From assembly GCF_000802235.1 (NCBI RefSeq), contig NZ_JTDL01000079.1:1-64000 (forward strand): a stretch of 64,000 nt of DNA, written 5' to 3'. The notes under the pieces are model-generated. The model worked only from the letters and a program-made list of their open reading frames with translations. It was not told where the DNA came from and did no database searches. Origin of the DNA: Sinomonas humi (GTDB taxonomy: Bacteria > Actinomycetota > Actinomycetes > Actinomycetales > Micrococcaceae). Positions 62,697 to 64,000 of the stretch are shown piece by piece (the stretch's first letter is position 1; each line of letters opens with the position of its first letter). Position numbers and translations under genes: made by a program.

Positions 62697-63821
62697 CTAG
62701 TTGGGGAGACGGACTGGCATGACGAGGTAGCGGTAGCCGATCTCGTCGTCGCCCTCGAGCTCCCGCTGGGCCGTGAGCATCGCGGGCTTGGGCGCACTCG
62801 TGAAGGAGAAGCGCACGTACGGAGCTTCGATGACGCTCAGTCCCTCGATCAGGTAGTGGGGGTTGAAGGCCACGGTGATGTCCTCGCCAGTGAGGTGGGC
62901 CTCGAGTTCTTCGGAGGCCTGCGCGTCCTCGCCCGTGCCGGCGTCGAGCGCCACGAGGCCGTCCGAGAACGCCAGCCGGACGGGGGTATTGCGTTCGGCG
63001 ACCAGAGAGACGCGGCGCACCGCCTCGACGAGCTCCTGGGTGGAAACGATCGCGTGGATCGGCGTGGTCTCGGGAAAAAGCGAGCGGATCTTCGGGTAAT
63101 CGCCATCGACGAGGAGCGACGTCGTGGTGCGGCCGCCGCTTTCGAAGCCGATGAGGCGCGAGTCGTCGTCTGCGAGGGCGATGTTGAGCTCGCCTGCCCC
63201 GCCTAGGGTCTTCGCCACTTCGTTGAGGGTCTTTGCTTTGACGAGTGCGCTCGTCGACACAGACGGCGACGCCGGCTTCCACGGGATTTCACGGAGCGCC
63301 AGCCGGTACCGGTCGGTTGCGAGGAGGGTGATGAGTTCGTCTTCGAACTCCATGCGAACACCGGTGAGGATCGGCAAGGTGTCATCTCGGCTCGCGGCGA
63401 TGATCACCTGGGAGACGCCTCGGGCGAACGCGTCCCCGGAGACGGCTCCTGTCAGGGGTGGCAGCGCCGGAAGCGGCGGGTATTCCGCTTCGGGCATGGT
63501 TGCGAGGTGGAACGAGCTTCGGCGGCACGTGAGCGTGACCTTCGAGCCGTCAGTCTCGACGTCTACGGGTGCGGCAGGGAGACTGCGGCAGATATCGGCC
63601 AGGAGGCGCCCGGAAACGAGGATCGTACCTTCGGTGCTGATCTCAGCGGGGATCTCAAGCCGTGCGGATGTTTCGTAGTCGAAGCTGCTCAGGCTGACAA
63701 CGCCGTCGTGCGCTTTGAGCAGGAGGCCGGAGAGGACGGGGACCGGAGGCCTAGGGGAGAGGGAACGTGCCGCCCAGCTCACTGCCTCGGTGAGGACATC
63801 CCGCTCGACTCGGAACTTCAC
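62697..63821 (-). CDS. dnaN: DNA polymerase III beta subunit (sliding clamp)
   Basis: A 374-residue clamp (VKFRVERDVLTEAVSWAARSL start, RPPVPVLSGLLL, EYPPLPALP, ATDRYRLALRE, VMPVRLPN end). The GTG at 63821 opens the conserved N-terminus MKFRVERDV; a longer frame to 63878 lacks family sequence. dnaA is expected upstream, beyond the window. The clamp ties polymerase to DNA and anchors many partners. Confidence 0.97.
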   Translation of the reverse strand: MKFRVERDVLTEAVSWAARSLSPRPPVPVLSGLLLKAHDGVVSLSSFDYETSARLEIPAEISTEGTILVSGRLLADICRSLPAAPVDVETDGSKVTLTCRRSSFHLATMPEAEYPPLPALPPLTGAVSGDAFARGVSQVIIAASRDDTLPILTGVRMEFEDELITLLATDRYRLALREIPWKPASPSVSTSALVKAKTLNEVAKTLGGAGELNIALADDDSRLIGFESGGRTTTSLLVDGDYPKIRSLFPETTPIHAIVSTQELVEAVRRVSLVAERNTPVRLAFSDGLVALDAGTGEDAQASEELEAHLTGEDITVAFNPHYLIEGLSVIEAPYVRFSFTSAPKPAMLTAQRELEGDDEIGYRYLVMPVRLPN

Positions 63822-64000
63822 GGAAGGGTTCCCGCCTTTCAACGATTTCGGTGCGTGGCGCTGCGCAGATTGGTGCATGGCCCTGTGCGCACTGGGGACA
63901 GCTTAGCCGCAAGATCGGCGGCTCGTTCAACGGCCGGTGGTCTTCAGTGGCTTGGATGGGCCAAGCGCGTGGAGGCGGGGTTCCTGTTGTCTAACGGATC
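63822..64000. other. 179-bp region between dnaN and the window edge
   Basis: Part of the dnaA-dnaN spacer. It has no TTGTCCACA-like box and no open frame with a start. The usual oriC, if between dnaA and dnaN, must begin beyond base 64000. Confidence 0.5.

Overview
The window is high-GC actinobacterial DNA. The block dnaN-gnd-recF-DUF721-gyrB-gyrA-DUF3566-tRNA-Ile-DLW39-tRNA-Ala at the right end, all on the minus strand, is the origin-proximal arrangement typical of Micrococcaceae (Arthrobacter/Sinomonas-like). dnaA and the usual oriC lie just beyond base 64000. The organism call is an inference from gene content and synteny.

Layout. 0-11.6 kb: the end of an unknown gene, idi, an MFS exporter, RNase Z, a histidine phosphatase, a 31-bp-period repeat array, the divergent lysG/lysE pair, a Zn alcohol dehydrogenase, a degenerate HAD-like protein, a MarR regulator, a class A penicillin-binding protein and a ClC channel. 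11.6-27 kb: an amine/amide nitrogen region with a flavin amine oxidase, three APC permeases, three nitrilase-superfamily amidases, an acetamidase/formamidase and a cytoplasmic AmiC-like binding protein, controlled by PucR, MarR and GntR regulators. A TatA and a lactonase lie among them. 27-33 kb: a compact SigK-type regulon (dipZ, a FAS1 lipoprotein, sigK, rskA) and two GAF-ANTAR proteins.

33-46 kb: a TetR regulator, an aldehyde dehydrogenase with unusual codon use, a second 31-bp-period repeat site, a Ser/Thr kinase with a partner lipoprotein, an SDR, an aminotransferase, an S4 protein, a 47-residue basic protein, a long protein with a uracil-DNA-glycosylase-like C-terminus, a second MFS exporter and a membrane protein. 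46-54 kb: GNAT, pirin, ArsR-AHSA1, rhomboid, cyclophilin, an 11-residue-repeat amphipathic protein, a glycosyltransferase, an EamA exporter and a strong terminator. 54-64 kb: the tRNA, gyrase and replication block.

The most unusual non-coding signals are: (i) three intergenic regions at 46.3, 48.0 and 49.2 kb, each with several DnaA-box-like 9-mers and a shared CTGTAAGTT core, lying 14-18 kb from dnaN; (ii) a dispersed repeat with an exact 31-bp period, five copies facing three inverted copies at 3.8-4.04 kb and again at 35.3 kb; (iii) a palindrome at 28.76 kb that supplies matching -35-like boxes for two divergent promoters with identical -10-like boxes, in front of dipZ and the FAS1 lipoprotein. 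All functional statements come from reading the sequence and from general family knowledge; no database search was run.
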